A stretch of DNA of 64,000 nt. Origin: Calliphora vicina. Its lineage: Eukaryota > Arthropoda > Insecta > Diptera > Calliphoridae. The stretch lies in the NCBI RefSeq assembly GCF_958450345.1, contig NC_088784.1, forward strand, positions 43,524,278 to 43,588,277, in the 5' to 3' direction. The position numbers and the translations under genes were made by a program. The notes beneath the pieces are model-generated. The model was given only the letters and a program-made list of their open reading frames with translations, did not search any database and was not told the origin of the DNA. Below, piece by piece: positions 1 to 11,069 of this stretch (positions within the stretch are counted from its first letter, which is position 1; each line of letters starts with the position of its first letter).

Positions 1-241
1 GTTTTAAATATTTGTTCACGTTCACTTATTTTTCGTTTACCATTTTGACCAAAATAACTGTTGAGAATTAATGATTTAGAAATGATTGGCTTGAATAGTG
101 TGTATCAGTCTTTTTTGCTAGGGATAAAAGTAAAATAATATTTTTCATGTGAACTTGTTTGGCTTTTTTCATTGAATTTCAGTCAATGTGTTAAATATTT
201 TATTTAAGTTCCTCCAAAATTTTCATTTTATAATGTCTATA
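1..241. other. AT-rich intronic sequence
   Basis: No open frame, repeat end or RNA gene is visible here. It is presumed intron of the gene whose exons lie at 20482 and 56993. Confidence 0.4.
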
Positions 242-245
242 ATAT

Positions 246-656
246 TGTTACGTTTTAACCTTTTCAAAAAGTTGGTTTATTTCCTTTAAATAAACCGGAT
301 ACTTTTGATTGCAAATAAAAGCCGTTTAGTAGTTTGAAAATTGTAACAACTCTTTATTTATTTAAAATGTACAACAACAACAGAATTAAATAGTCACTCA
401 ATGTTTTTTTATACACGTTTATAAATTCGGAGAACTACAGACACACTTTATAATCTACACGAATTCACTTTTAAATACAGCACACTTTAAGGCACTCAGT
501 TGATGTTTCTTCAAATAGCGTCTCTGATAAACTCACTAAAGACTGCAACCTCTGCCACTATTTATAACACTGCCATCTGCTATTTGAAAGCATTATGCAA
601 CTTTTAAATCAGCCGTTAAAATCGTTATATTTGAATTCAAGTACAATTTCGTAACA
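246..656 (-). mobile_element. Solo LTR, probably Gypsy-like
   Basis: A 411-bp block begins TGTTACG and ends CGTAACA, i.e. TG...CA ends with a short inverted repeat. It is flanked by a perfect 4-bp duplication ATAT (242-245 and 657-660). Read on the minus strand it has a promoter layout: TATAAATA (complement of 559-566), then an initiator region, then AATAAA (around 351-358). This orders U3, R and U5 on the minus strand. No primer-binding site, gag, pol or second LTR lies beside it, so it looks like the product of LTR-LTR recombination. A 4-bp TSD suits Gypsy-type elements, but the family name is inference. Confidence 0.72.
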
Positions 657-660
657 ATAT

Positions 661-1511
661 CATCATTTTATGATTAATACAACGGTCAAGCTTAGTAATG
701 TAATATATTTTCTACATCCATTTTTGTTATTGCTATCCGAATAAATAAATTTGTTCGTATATTATTTTTTGAAATAATTAATTTATTACAAATTTATCTA
801 CATTATTATATGTGTGTTTTATTTTTAAATACGGAATACAAATAATAAAATTGGATATTCAATGTCTAGTTTTTTGAAATATTGCAAATTTTATCCAATA
901 AATTAATTTCGTAAAATTGAGATTTCATTTTGAATAAAATATTATAACTCTAAGAAATAATCGAAAACGTGCCAAATATTGAAAAAGTTCACGAATTATA
1001 ATTTATTTAGTATTAAAAAAATACCAACGATTTTTTTAATATTTCCCGGGAATGGGAAATCTAGGAACCCTAATATCTATTAGTATTTTTACAGTATTTA
1101 TTTAGTGAATTAATCATACAACTTTATTTAATTTGACTTTTTTTAATATAGCCTCTCTCGATATAAAATAGTATCAAAAAATAGTCGAGATTTCTACATT
1201 TTAATCGCCAGGTAGCATTTTTTCTGAAAAAGTTCTGGCAACACTGATGCGCACTGTAGTACATATATTACACACTAGACCTGCCCATAAACTACTTTTT
1301 TGGATTTTTTCTTTAGTATCTAAAAGAAATTTTGATAAAATCTTGCACCCAATGAAAAATACAATATAATGCCGAAAATCGATTAAAAGTTGTTAAATTG
1401 TATAAAAATATATTTTGGATTTTTAGAAAAATATTGTAATTTAAATTTGTATAAAATAATAATAGAAAACTAGCCAAATTAAAAAAACAATGTTTTGTGT
1501 TTTGTCTGAGC
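661..1511. other. AT-rich intronic sequence, nothing recognised
   Basis: No coding frame or element terminus could be recognised. A few homopolymer runs are the only structure. Confidence 0.35.
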
Positions 1512-1514
1512 TTA

Positions 1515-1737
1515 AAGTAGAGTCACACATGACAAATATTTGACGAAAAAGACGTAACCACTAAATAAAATACATTTGAATTCTTTTATATATTTCAAAA
1601 AACAAAAAAAAAATGTTTTATTTTATTTGATGCTGTTTGATCTTACAAAATACTTGTAAGAGTAAACACGTCAAACAAATTTATGTTAAAAAGTGGTTAC
1701 GCATTTTTGAACAAATATTTGCCATATGTGATTTCTG
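1515..1737. mobile_element. Harbinger-like MITE, degraded copy
   Basis: This matches the element at 27325-27574 along its length: GTCACACATG near the left end, a TAAATAAAATA stretch, TTGATCTTACAAAA in the middle, then GTGGTTACGC and AAATATTTGCCAT near the right end. The left end is preceded by TTA. The right end has decayed (GTGATTTC instead of GTGACACTACC), so the boundary is approximate. No coding sequence is present. Confidence 0.6.
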
Positions 1738-2083
1738 TAATTCTCATTCGCTCTATAGTTTTATTTTGTATAATATCTTTAGTTTAAATTAATAAATTCT
1801 TTGCAAAAATGGTTAGAATTTTTTAATTAAAAAACCAGGCGCAGTTTAGGTCAACTGTTTCGCGGGAAATAATGTAAATTTGTTCTACATATTTCTTTTT
1901 TTTTACTTTTTTATATGACAATTTTTTTTTGTGGGGGCGCATTCCGCGCCTATAAAAATACACTGTAAAAACATTTACAAACAAAAGTTTATGAATATAT
2001 TTAACAATATCTCAAAATCGACTTTTGCGAAAAAAAAAACTTTTTTATTGTAGAAAATTAATCTCTAGTTATCAGAAAGAATG

Positions 2084-2535
2084 AATCTGCACAAAGCAGG
2101 TGGACCAATGAGTCTTCCTGTGTTATAACGAGGTCTACTTGGCCCGTATATGATGCCAGCAGGACGAATCTACTTATGGAATTTCGTCGTGAGCAAATAA
2201 GGCTAATTGTCTCCTTCATTACAGGACTCTGTATAATTGGGACACATGCTAGGAGATTGGGCCTACGTTATAATGACTACTGTAGGAGCTGCCATAATGA
2301 AGAAGAGGATGAGGCGGTGTCACACCTATTCAGCCAATGCCCGGCTCTGATAAACCTGAGGGAAGTATCCTCGGAATACCATTCCTATCATTCTTAGATG
2401 AGTTATCAAGGATAAGTCTTAGACGAAACTACTCTTTCATCAGAGAATCTGGTTGGTTTAGCATGGAAACAACGGACGTATAATTAATACCAAGATGTTT
2501 ACCCCTTGGGTATCACAGCGGAACCTAACCTAACA
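2084..2535 (+). mobile_element. 5'-truncated LINE 3' end (C-terminal zinc-knuckle region)
   Basis: A 452-bp insertion lies between direct repeats TATCAGAAAGAATG (2070-2083 and 2536-2549). The open frame 2176-2397 reads ITGLCIIGTHARRLGL then YCRSCHNEEEDEAVSHLF and QCPAL. This is the Cys-x2-Cys ... His ... Cys segment found near the C-terminus of LINE pol proteins after the RNase H domain. The 3' end is the short repeat CCTAACCTAAC instead of poly(A). The paralogous copy at 11168-11185 has one uninterrupted copy of the target, confirming insertion. Everything upstream, including RT and endonuclease, is missing. The clade (I, Loa or R1 group) is not resolved. Confidence 0.72.
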
Positions 2536-3639
2536 TATCAGAAAGAATGTTTGTTCTAAGATTTTTTTTATTTCTGAATTTTTTGAAAAGATACTGCTAT
2601 TTTTATGTTACTCCAGAATATCGTCTTTTTGACCCTTAAAACAAAAAAAAATATTGGCTTGACAATGTTCCGCAACTTTATCCAGGAGTGTTAGTTCTAC
2701 ATTTTTTCTGAATGTAACAAAATCGAAAAAATCCAGATAAGAGGCATTTTCTTAAATTTATAAGAAAAATGTCATTACCACCTCCATGTGGCCATTTTTG
2801 CAACAATTGGTGAAACAGAAAAATAGATAATTTCAAAACCTTTCAAAAGGGATATGCACCTGTGATGAAATTCTGACAAAAATAGGAATCTAGACGTAAT
2901 AGTAATTAACAGTACACCGAATCTGTTTTACTTTATCATTAATTTTATTAATATCAAACGACTTTATTCAACATTATTCAATTTTATATATAGACAAATG
3001 GCTATTTCTTCAAAAAAATAAAAAAATATTTGACTTTTTTTTGCAAAATCAAAAACGTTTTTTAATTTATTTTCAATTTGCAAGATAAAGTCAAACATTT
3101 TTATTTTTTTTCAAGAGATTAAAGAAAAGCTATCAAACAAATTCTACTAAGAGCAATAATAAGTTACATGGATGGCCGTTTGGCCAAAATGTCTAACTCA
3201 GAGAGTTCTTGATCGATCCTGTTTGTCCGATTGCGTCTAAACTACTATCCAATAGGACTAACCTTGGTGCAAATTTCTTCCCTATCGGAAGACATCGGTT
3301 TTAAAAATATGATCACTTCACATGAAATCCCCTATATAGGTACAGTAGGCCGTACCTAAAAAAAAAATAATCCCCGTACATCCCATAATATAAAGAATTA
3401 CTGCAAGGCAGTTACGAATTTTTTTTTGGAGAACGAGGGCACGCCTTTTTAAATTTTTCGTTATATCCTAAGTACTCTACATTGTGAATACCCCTAATGA
3501 TTTCTTGCGAGCTTTAATTTTCTGACATTACGGTGATAAATTAGGTTGGCAGGAACAGAGATCTGGTGGATAAATAATGGCCCTTAGAGCCTTTTAAAGA
3601 TTTTTCAATTGATGTGATCTTTTCACATTGCTATCATAC

Positions 3640-4356
3640 TAGGGATGCCAAACGGGACTGGGTTTTACAAATCCCGGGATTCGGGATTTTAGAAATGTAA
3701 ATCCCGGGTACCCGGGATTTTTCGGGACCCCGGGACTTTTCGGGATCCCGGGATTTTTCGGGACTTCGGTATTTTAGTTAAAAGTCAAAAACATCAAATT
3801 CAACAATAAAAACTATTATTTCATTAATATATTTAAGTAAAAACATAACAAATCAAAAACTAATGCGTTAAATTAAAATAAAATGGTCCATGATTTCCCC
3901 TAGCTCCATACAATTGTCCCCCGGAGTACTGTTTGAGCGGTCATAAATATCTTGATTATGCGGCAATCCTTATAAAATTTTGCACAAAATAAGTTGTCGG
4001 GCTACATTTGCCCCTAGTCCCCTTTAGAAAATAACTTGAACATAAATTTCGTAAAAGTGTAAATTGTGTAAAAGCCTGTTAATGCAAGGGAGACGTGCTG
4101 CTCTCCGATTCAAATGAAAAAATCTGGCTGCGTTTGGATTTGAAGCGAGATTAGTATTATAAAAAATATGCTGAAATTTAGCTTTCTAAGTATTTTGGGT
4201 GCTTCAAAAATCTTCCTAAAATATCAAAAATCTCATAATATTTCGGGATTTGTTAATCCCGAAAAATCCCGGGATTCTTTTTCACAAATCCCGGGATTCG
4301 GGAAATCCCGATCCCGAAAAATCCCGGGATTTTCGGGATCGGGATTGGCATCCCTA
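3640..4356. mobile_element. Non-autonomous hAT-type element rich in CCCGGGAT repeats
   Basis: The 717-bp element starts TAGGGATGCCAA and ends TTGGCATCCCTA. It is flanked by a perfect 8-bp duplication TATCATAC (3632-3639 and 4357-4364), which together fit the hAT superfamily. Both ends carry clustered variants of TCCCGGGATTTTCGGGAT, likely subterminal transposase-binding repeats (inference). The centre includes Helitron-like repeat matter also found near 45440-45600. The open frames across it are repeat translations and do not resemble transposase. Confidence 0.8.
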
Positions 4357-4748
4357 TATCATACTCAGCTGGATTCACCATGTGAAAAGCGAAAATGCCT
4401 CAAATAGGTTCGCTTGTTTTTTAAATGGCACAAAAACTGAGCTGAAGAGTTTTGCTCGAAACTTTGCACACTGGGCAAGAACATCAATATCTAAAATTTC
4501 TCCGTTTCGCTTAACAATACAATGCTTAGTTTCTGAGATATTTATAGCGAAATGTCCAAAAAAGTTTTTTTTTTTTTTCAATTTATGTCTGAACAAAACA
4601 TTCTATCGTCAAGCGGTACGGAGGAATTTTAGATATTGAAGTTCCAAACTAGAACGAGTAATTTTTGCATAATATCATCCTATATTTCACACAACGGATA
4701 AATGAGAGCCGCCTTACTCTCCGTTTCAGGTATCCGAATCCCCCAATG

Positions 4749-5813
4749 CACAGTGGGGCAGAACCAACATTTTTTGAAAATAAATCTGACATTTCTATCG
4801 GGATAAAATTTGACATGGGAGTAGCCAAGGAGTATTCGAGTTTAAGTTATTAAACTTAATTCATACTAACAAATTTGTATAAATTTTCTTAATGTGACGG
4901 AGTCAGAACAATATTTTTGATGGACCGAGTTTTAAAGTGGCATTAAAAATTAACATATCTTAACAAAAATTAACTTATTTAAAAAAAAAATATAATTCGG
5001 AATAAATGTGGATCAAATTGTTCGTAATATTTGCAATCCTATTCAAATTTTGATACAAATTTTAGTTTTAGAATCTCAATAAATATGTAATAAAATCTTT
5101 ATTTATTAACAAAACTCAATGAAATTTTCAACGTTTTTTAAAATTGTCATTCTAAATAACAAAATGTAAAAAACTTGTCAAAACGTCAAAGGAAATCCCG
5201 CAATTCCTAAAAATTTAAGCGAAAATCCCAAAAATGGTATTTTTTACAATTTTGCCCATGGGGTCCACATTTCCTTCTGGTCTGGGAAATTACTTTGGGG
5301 ATAAATAAGGAACACATCAAGGTTTCTAAAACTGCTTCCCTTTTTAGATCCCAGCTTTGGGATTTTAGAACATGTGGCCCAAATTTGAAATTTTGATAAA
5401 AAAATAGGTCACTCTCCGACATACTCGTAAAATAGGACATGTTTTTTATACCCAAAAATTGTTATATGTTCTTAAAGAAAGTTTATTTTTAATAAAAAAA
5501 GAGTTAAGCCACCTTTTTGTCGAAAAAACAGTAAAAATATACTATTTTTTGAATTTTTAAATTGAAAATCTGTTATTTTTGGATTCGTAATTGACATTGC
5601 TCTGAAATCTTTTGTATGTTGTTGGTAATTTAGTTGTCGAGTCCATTTTACATGTCGAAGGTACCCTATTTGAGCCCCCATAGCGCCGCCCCTGGATTAT
5701 TTGTAGGGCCCATTTTAATAACTTAAACTCGAATTCAAATTTTATCCCGATCGGACCAGCCGTTTAGAAATGCCAGATTTATTTCCAAAAAATTTCGATT
5801 CTGCCCCACTGTG
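4749..5813. mobile_element. Transib-like foldback element, copy A
   Basis: The left end is CACAGTGGGGCAGAA and the right end is its complement TTCTGCCCCACTGTG. The terminal arms continue for well over 100 bp (GATCGGGATAAAATTTGA, AGCCAAGGAGTATTCGAG, AACTTAA). The CACAGTG start is shared with Transib ends. The 5-bp flanks CAATG and CACCG are not identical, so any TSD has decayed or one end is rearranged. The interior matches 15400-16080 of copy B. No transposase frame remains. Superfamily assignment is by terminus only. Confidence 0.6.
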
Positions 5814-5879
5814 CACCGTTATTTCTGTTTTTCTGACATTTTTGACTTTTTCTGACCCTATTATTTGTATTGCTATCTA

Positions 5880-6245
5880 AACCCAAAAAAAAATCTTACT
5901 ATAAAAGTTTAGCAAGAAATAATTAAAGATATGCATAATGGAGTGGGAGTTACAACAAATAAATTTGGTGTAGCAAAGTCCACAATAAATTTTAAAAAGC
6001 CATTGACTGGGCTGAGAACAATACTAAAGATTATGAAAATATCTTAGTTTTACAAATTTTGTTATTTAGCAGTACAAAAAGCCAAAAGTACGTGTACAAA
6101 ACAAGCAACCATTAATAGTTTATTTGTTCGTTTATAAAAATGTACATTTTTGACATAAAATTTTATGATTTTTTATTATATATTTCAGTCTCGATAAAGT
6201 GAACAGGCCTTGCATTATTTAGTTCACACTAACCCGACTCCACTG
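5880..6245 (+). pseudogene. pogo/Tigger-like element relic with helix-turn-helix fragment
   Basis: The frame from about 5904 reads FSKEIIKDMHNGVG then TTNKFGVAKSTIN. This resembles the N-terminal helix-turn-helix of pogo/CENP-B-type transposases, where KFGVxKSTI is typical. A frameshift follows, then AIDWAENNTKDYENIL. The right terminus is CCCGACTCCACTG followed by TA (6246-6247), i.e. an end starting CAGTGGAGTCGGG next to a TA target, as expected for this group. The DDE domain is absent. The left end was not found. Confidence 0.5.
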
Positions 6246-6247
6246 TA

Positions 6248-6600
6248 ATTTGTGAACTAGAGCAATTTTGAAGGAAAATGGAAGGTATCAACGATTTGTA
6301 TCTGTTTCAAATCATTATTACTGGTTCAACCTATTTAGTTAATTTTAATCATAATATTCCTGCCAATTTCCTTTTAACTAATTTACTCATTTTCAATACC
6401 AAATATTTCTGATCAATAGAGTAAATATATGAATTATTGGCAGATATAATAAAATAATTTCAGCGGAATTATCTAGAATAGAATCATGTGCTGTCAAGAT
6501 ATTACTGTAAAGAAGAAGATATTATAAATCAAAGTTGAGGAATAAGATAAATTTGTTTGTCAAATTGAAATTGGAAAATAAATTAGAATACAGTGTTTAA
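6248..6600. other. AT-rich intronic sequence, nothing recognised
   Basis: No reading frame, splice-like exon or element terminus stands out. Confidence 0.35.
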
Positions 6601-6604
6601 GATC

Positions 6605-6692
6605 AATGTTATCCTGAGTTCTTCGCGGCCCCCTGAAGTTTTTAATGGGACCCATAGAAAGCCGCGGACCAACATTTGAGAACCATTGTACT
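6605..6692 (-). repeat. hAT (Charlie-like) terminus fragment
   Basis: The minus strand reads CAATGGTTCTCAAATGTTGG then CCGCGGCTTTCTATGGG and TTCGCGGCCCCC. CAGTGGTTCTCAA is the usual start of Charlie-type hAT ends. A related fragment with GCGCGAAGAACTCCGG is at 54020-54070. Only the end is left. Confidence 0.45.
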
Positions 6693-6711
6693 ATGCCATA
6701 CCGTGCCTTAG

Positions 6712-6916
6712 CCCTCTAATGCTTAAGCATGCCTCAAGACACTCATCGCAAAATGCCAATAAATGCAAATGTAACTGATATTTCATTTCAAAAACTTTGA
6801 AAGTTTTTTAAAATAATTTAAGTGTTACATGAGTTTTTGAAATGCCAAATCAGTTACATTTGCATTTATTGACATTTTTGTGATGAGTGCATTGGGTATG
6901 CTTGGGCATTAGAGGG
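6712..6916. mobile_element. piggyBac-type palindromic MITE
   Basis: The 205-bp element has ends CCCTCTAATGC and GCATTAGAGGG. Its two arms are about 85 bp and nearly complementary (both include AATAAATGCAAATGTAACTG or its complement), so it folds on itself with a short AT loop. The right flank is TTAA (6917-6920) and the left is TTAG (6708-6711), one change from TTAA. CCC-starting ends in a TTAA target are the piggyBac signature. There is no coding capacity. Confidence 0.7.
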
Positions 6917-7170
6917 TTAAATAGCTAGATCGTCTCAGAATTTTATTAGAACGCATAATACATATATATTTTGTTGTATATCTCGATGTATTACAACTGG
7001 AATGACACCATATTTTTGGTGATGGATATAAAAATAGTATTTAAACTAATTAGAATTTTTAATAAAATGTCGGCCATGGTTCCCATTATATATTTAATAT
7101 TTAGGGGCAGGTCTAATTTCACTGTGACTCCAATACCAATACTTTCATACGATTGCATAAATGTATATTA

Positions 7171-7734
7171 GGTTGGCGCTTATTTTACACATTATGGAGT
7201 TTCGAAGCTTCCAAAGTTTGAAATTGTTCTTCGTTACCTAATAAATTTTTTTTTATCAAAATCGGATAAGGTTTAGAGCTTGGACATTTTATTTAAAATA
7301 AATATATTTAAAATTAATAAAAAATGTTTCAACGAAATGTCAAAATTAATAAAATTGATTTCAATTCTAATAAATCCTAAATGAGGATAAACTAAATATA
7401 CTATTTTCTAATATTTAATTTCAGATTGTTTCCTTATTTACGATTTTGTAGTTTTAAATTTTTTTTTATATTTGAGGTTAAAACTAATTTATTAAACATT
7501 TAATTCAGACTGAAATGGCCGTTTTCATTTTAATAACTATATATGTTCTTGAACTCCATTTAGAGATATTTAAATGATATTTTAATTTTTTTGACATAAA
7601 ACTCAAAACTTCCAAAAAAAATTTCAAAATCTAAACATTATCAGATTTTACTAAAATTTTAAGCATTTTATTTTCAGTTGACGGAGGTCGGCATGAACAT
7701 CGAAAATCAATAGAGGGCCAAAATAGGGCCACCC
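7171..7734. mobile_element. TA-flanked element with GGGTGGC-type ends
   Basis: The left end is TA-GGTTGGCGCTTATTTT and the right end is AAAATAGGGCCACCC-TA. The termini are imperfect inverted repeats in a TA dinucleotide, as in Tc1/mariner-type MITEs. The same style of end bounds 51109-52472. No transposase frame is seen. Confidence 0.5.
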
Positions 7735-7736
7735 TA

Positions 7737-8234
7737 ATGTGTATATTAGAACATCAAGTACCTGTTTACTGGCATTGTTAACTTTTGTATTTTATGATTT
7801 ATGACGCACTTTTCTTTATGTATCATATCCATATAGTTACGTATTTACTACTCATGTACTAGCAACTGTTTTGTTCTGCATCTCTGAGTGTGTTTGGCTG
7901 TGTCCTATGTATTTCATTTGTACTTATGCTAATTTGTCCATTGTGTGCAGATCTCGCTTACCATAATGGGTAATAGATGGAAACAATATGGCACATCGTT
8001 AGCACCTTGAAAGCGAGTTCAATTTTGCAACAAATTAGTGTTTGCACCAGATTTTTAACCATCTGTCTCCTGCCATAAAATATGTGCAGTTTCTGTTTTT
8101 TTTTAGACAAACATTTACACATACATAAAGATTTATGTATATTTGTATGTACGTTTTATTTCCTAGATATAATCTATTTCTCTCTGAGTGTAACTACGTG
8201 GACAGTCTTAAAAAATAAGTAATATTAGGAATAG
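7737..8234. other. Intronic sequence, nothing recognised
   Basis: Mixed-composition sequence with no supported feature. Confidence 0.35.
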
Positions 8235-8360
8235 TTTTGCGTATTTCATTTTGGATGCAAATCTTATAGCTTCTAAGCGGCTCATCTCGAACAAAATTCA
8301 TGCCTCATAAATGCGCAGCTGTAGTGAGTCTATATTTGTTACTGCTTCCGAAAAATGGCG
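8235..8360. repeat. Dispersed repeat shared with 41540-41730
   Basis: GGATGCAAATCTTATAGC and GCGGCTCATCTCGAACAAA here correspond to GGATGCAAAACTTATTGC and GCGGCTCATCTCGAACAAA near 41560-41602. TGCGCA...ATAA and TTGTTACTGCTTCCG are also shared. The class is unknown. Confidence 0.5.
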
Positions 8361-8559
8361 TGACTGCATTAATAGGCTCTGTGACATCAGTTGGCGTAAT
8401 AAGCTGTGGTGTGTCCGAGAATGGAAGGTTGTGTAGTTTTCGAACAACACTTCGTTTCGCCACGTATCTCTCAATAATAAGCCTTCATACGGGAGGATCG
8501 ATCAGGGTCGGATATTGTGGTATCCGTAAACTTAACCGAGATCCTTATTCGGGTGGAGG

Positions 8560-9450
8560 AAAGAGGGTGTAGTGTTTGTGGATATTCGATTTGAACTTTC
8601 CGACGTTGAAAAAGACAGTAAAGACTCCAGCGGGAAGTTTGTTTCACATACGGACAGTTTGGTTAAAGAATGAATTTTGCCTGTAGTATGTTGTGCGATC
8701 TACAGGCCAATCGACCACAAAGGGATGTGTTCATGATGAAAAACGTGTATTACGTACAAATCTGCGTGTATCTGGAACAAGTTCGCTAATTTCATCAAAA
8801 CACTTTCCATTATAGTACCGATAGCCCACATTGCGTCGGTGCTCCAGAGAATCAATAGAGTTGGATACCGTACAGAAATCCGAGACACTTGAATGCTTCT
8901 TTCGAGACTTGATAAATGTGTTTAGACCAGTGGACATCACATTATATTTTCATGCCGAAAACATCAAGAGTGTCAGATTCCACAATATTTTCACCATCCA
9001 CAAATACAGATGAAGCAACATAGTCTGTCGTTCGTTTTTGTGTCAACATGCAACACTAAGTCTTGCGAGTGTTGAAAGCTACCCTATTCGTACGACCCCA
9101 TTCAGAGATTGTCAAAAGGTCTCGATTGAAAAATAGGAAATAGTGTAGGAGAAAGAACGGAGCCTTGCGGTACCCCCGAATTGATCTTAAACTCGTTTGA
9201 TTTATAACAACTCGTATAGTGAGATCTCTGAGAAAGCTCGATATAAATCGAGAGAATTTATTACCGACATTAAAAGCAATAAGTTTTGCTAAAAGCACCA
9301 TGCCATACTCTCTCAAACGCTTTAGAAATATTTAGAGCCACCACTTTTCTTTCGCCAAAACGGTGTATGGAACGACCCCATATTTCGTTGTCCTCTACCC
9401 AAAAAGTCTAACTCTAGAATGTCGGTCAGAGATGCCCGGAATTCGTGATC
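8560..9450 (-). pseudogene. CR1-like LINE reverse-transcriptase pseudogene with catalytic deletion
   Basis: Read on the minus strand, frames switch but give in order: VVALNISKAFERVWHG (RT motif A region), KFSRFISSFL, a PQGSVLSPT-like block near 9160, then ISEWGRTNRVAFN, SLEHRRNVGYRYYNGKCFDE, LVPDTRRFVRNTRFSS, VDWPVDRTT and FNVGKFKSNIHKHY near 8590. This order matches the C-terminal half of CR1-type LINE pol. The FADD catalytic segment that should lie between the PQG block and the ISEWG block is missing, an in-cis deletion of roughly 100-150 bp (inferred from family spacing). Several stops and shifts are present. The upstream endonuclease is absent. Confidence 0.72.
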
Positions 9451-10541
9451 AATGTTGAATGTCGTGTAGGTACAAATACGAAACCAGTTTTATTCTTAAT
9501 CACAATTGTTCGGTTAAACATAAAGTGTGGTTTTTTTGATAATCTACTACTCCAGTGTTTAAGGACTTTTTAGTCTGCTGACGTATGTATGAATGAATGA
9601 ATGTGTTTAAAGTGTTTATGGGGACTTGTACGATTTGTGATCGATGTTCGTCATTATTATTGTTGTTATGTTTTTTTGAAAATATTTCCACTCTCAACTA
9701 CTTACATATTTCTGTATGTGAGTGTATATGTGGGTATAAACATCAATGTACAACACCTTGACACCTTCGATTCGGACCAACTGCATACATATGATCATAC
9801 ACAATTGGTTATGGGGAATTCATGTGGCATTCACAGTGAATACCCCACTGTGTTCCAATGTACTAGATGTATAACTAACTTATGTTTGTGTGTATTTGTA
9901 TTTTAAGTTTTATTTGGTTTGCGGCATATTTTCCTTTTTTAATCGTAACGTATGCGTTCATGTGTGCAATTATTGGATTTGAGCAAAAGTAATTTTTGTG
10001 CTTAACAAATGTTCAGCATAAATCTCTCAGTAGTAGTAACAGTTTGACACACATGGACTGTGTTTTTGTGAATTTTATTGGTTCGATACATCCATACATA
10101 CTAAATACATAGTACGAGAGTTTACCTGTATCTATGATTAACAAATATATTTACTACATACATATACTATGTACATAATGAATACTTTTTTTTATGTTAA
10201 CATTGTTTTATTGAAATTCGGGTTAAAACATTAAAGTCATTAGAAAGGAAATATTTTTATTATTATTTGAGATTTGGTTGACAATGCATATCGAAGTATA
10301 TTAATCATATGATTAGTTCCACAATTTCCGTAGATTGTTTCCCGATTTAAAAATTTTGTAACTCTTGAAAACTAACTGTCCCGTTATTACTTAAAATTTG
10401 ATCACAAACATTGTTTGATCACTTCTATTCAATGTTGTCAGATTTGACCATTTATCATATTTTTTACGATTTTACGGAATTATATTTATAAATATAATTC
10501 TTCTGTACGTGTACTGTGTAATTAGCCCCATAAATGCCCAG
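9451..10541. other. Intronic sequence with ATGAATGA and ATACAT microsatellite patches
   Basis: A short GAATGAATGAATG run lies at about 9588-9602 and ATACATAC-type runs near 10090-10165. The open frame at 9601-9906 shows no family resemblance and is judged chance. Confidence 0.35.
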
Positions 10542-11047
10542 TTTTTGACTTCGTATTTAAATACGTATTTAGTTAATTTTTACTTAAATTTAAGTGGTAT
10601 TTAAATATTGTTTGAGTTTTTCAGTGCTATATAATTTTTCTTATTTAAATAAGATAAAAGTATGCTAGCACTACTAAATATCAAAAATTTATCGACATTT
10701 TTGCATAAAACAGCTGTTCAACCAAAACAAAAATTGAGAAAATAAGAAAAAAAAAATTATTAAACAATAAAATTATTGCTAGGAAAATGCACAAAAGAAG
10801 TTCCAATTGCCCCGCATCGGAATTGTAGTTTTTGCAAGATGCTGAAAAATACAGCGCTACAATAGAGTGAAAAAAAAACAAAAAACAAAAGTCAGCTGTT
10901 AAAAACATATGGTAGTTTATGAAACTTAAATAGAATTTAATGGACAACGTTGGCCATTAAAGTATCATTTAAAAAAGCACTGAGAAACACATTTTCGTAT
11001 TTAAATATAACATAAATATAATTCATATTTAAATACGAAGTCAAAAA
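10542..11047. mobile_element. MITE with TTTTTGACTTCG ends
   Basis: The termini are 22-bp inverted repeats (TTTTTGACTTCGTATTTAAA and its complement at 11026-11047). Secondary inverted segments (GTGTTTCTCAGTGCT-like) lie inside. No convincing TSD or coding frame was found, so the superfamily is unassigned. Confidence 0.6.
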
Positions 11048-11069
11048 GTCTTTTAATAACATCTTAGGG

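Larger units (their letters stand above)
1955..4650. repeat. Dispersed repeat family R, copy 1 (interrupted)
   Basis: This stretch is matched by 11070-12140: a poly-A/T rich start with TTTTTTATTGTAGAAAATTA, then GGTGCAAATTTC, GAAGACATCGG, CACTTCACATGAAATCCC, a GTACAGTA segment, and a right part with TTTGCACACTGGGCAAGAAC and CTATCGTCAAGCGGT. The segment 3160-3340 is related to the arms of the large foldbacks at 36282 and 57929. Copy 1 is split by a LINE fragment (2084-2535) and a hAT-type element (3640-4356). No transposase is visible, so class is unknown. Confidence 0.6.
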
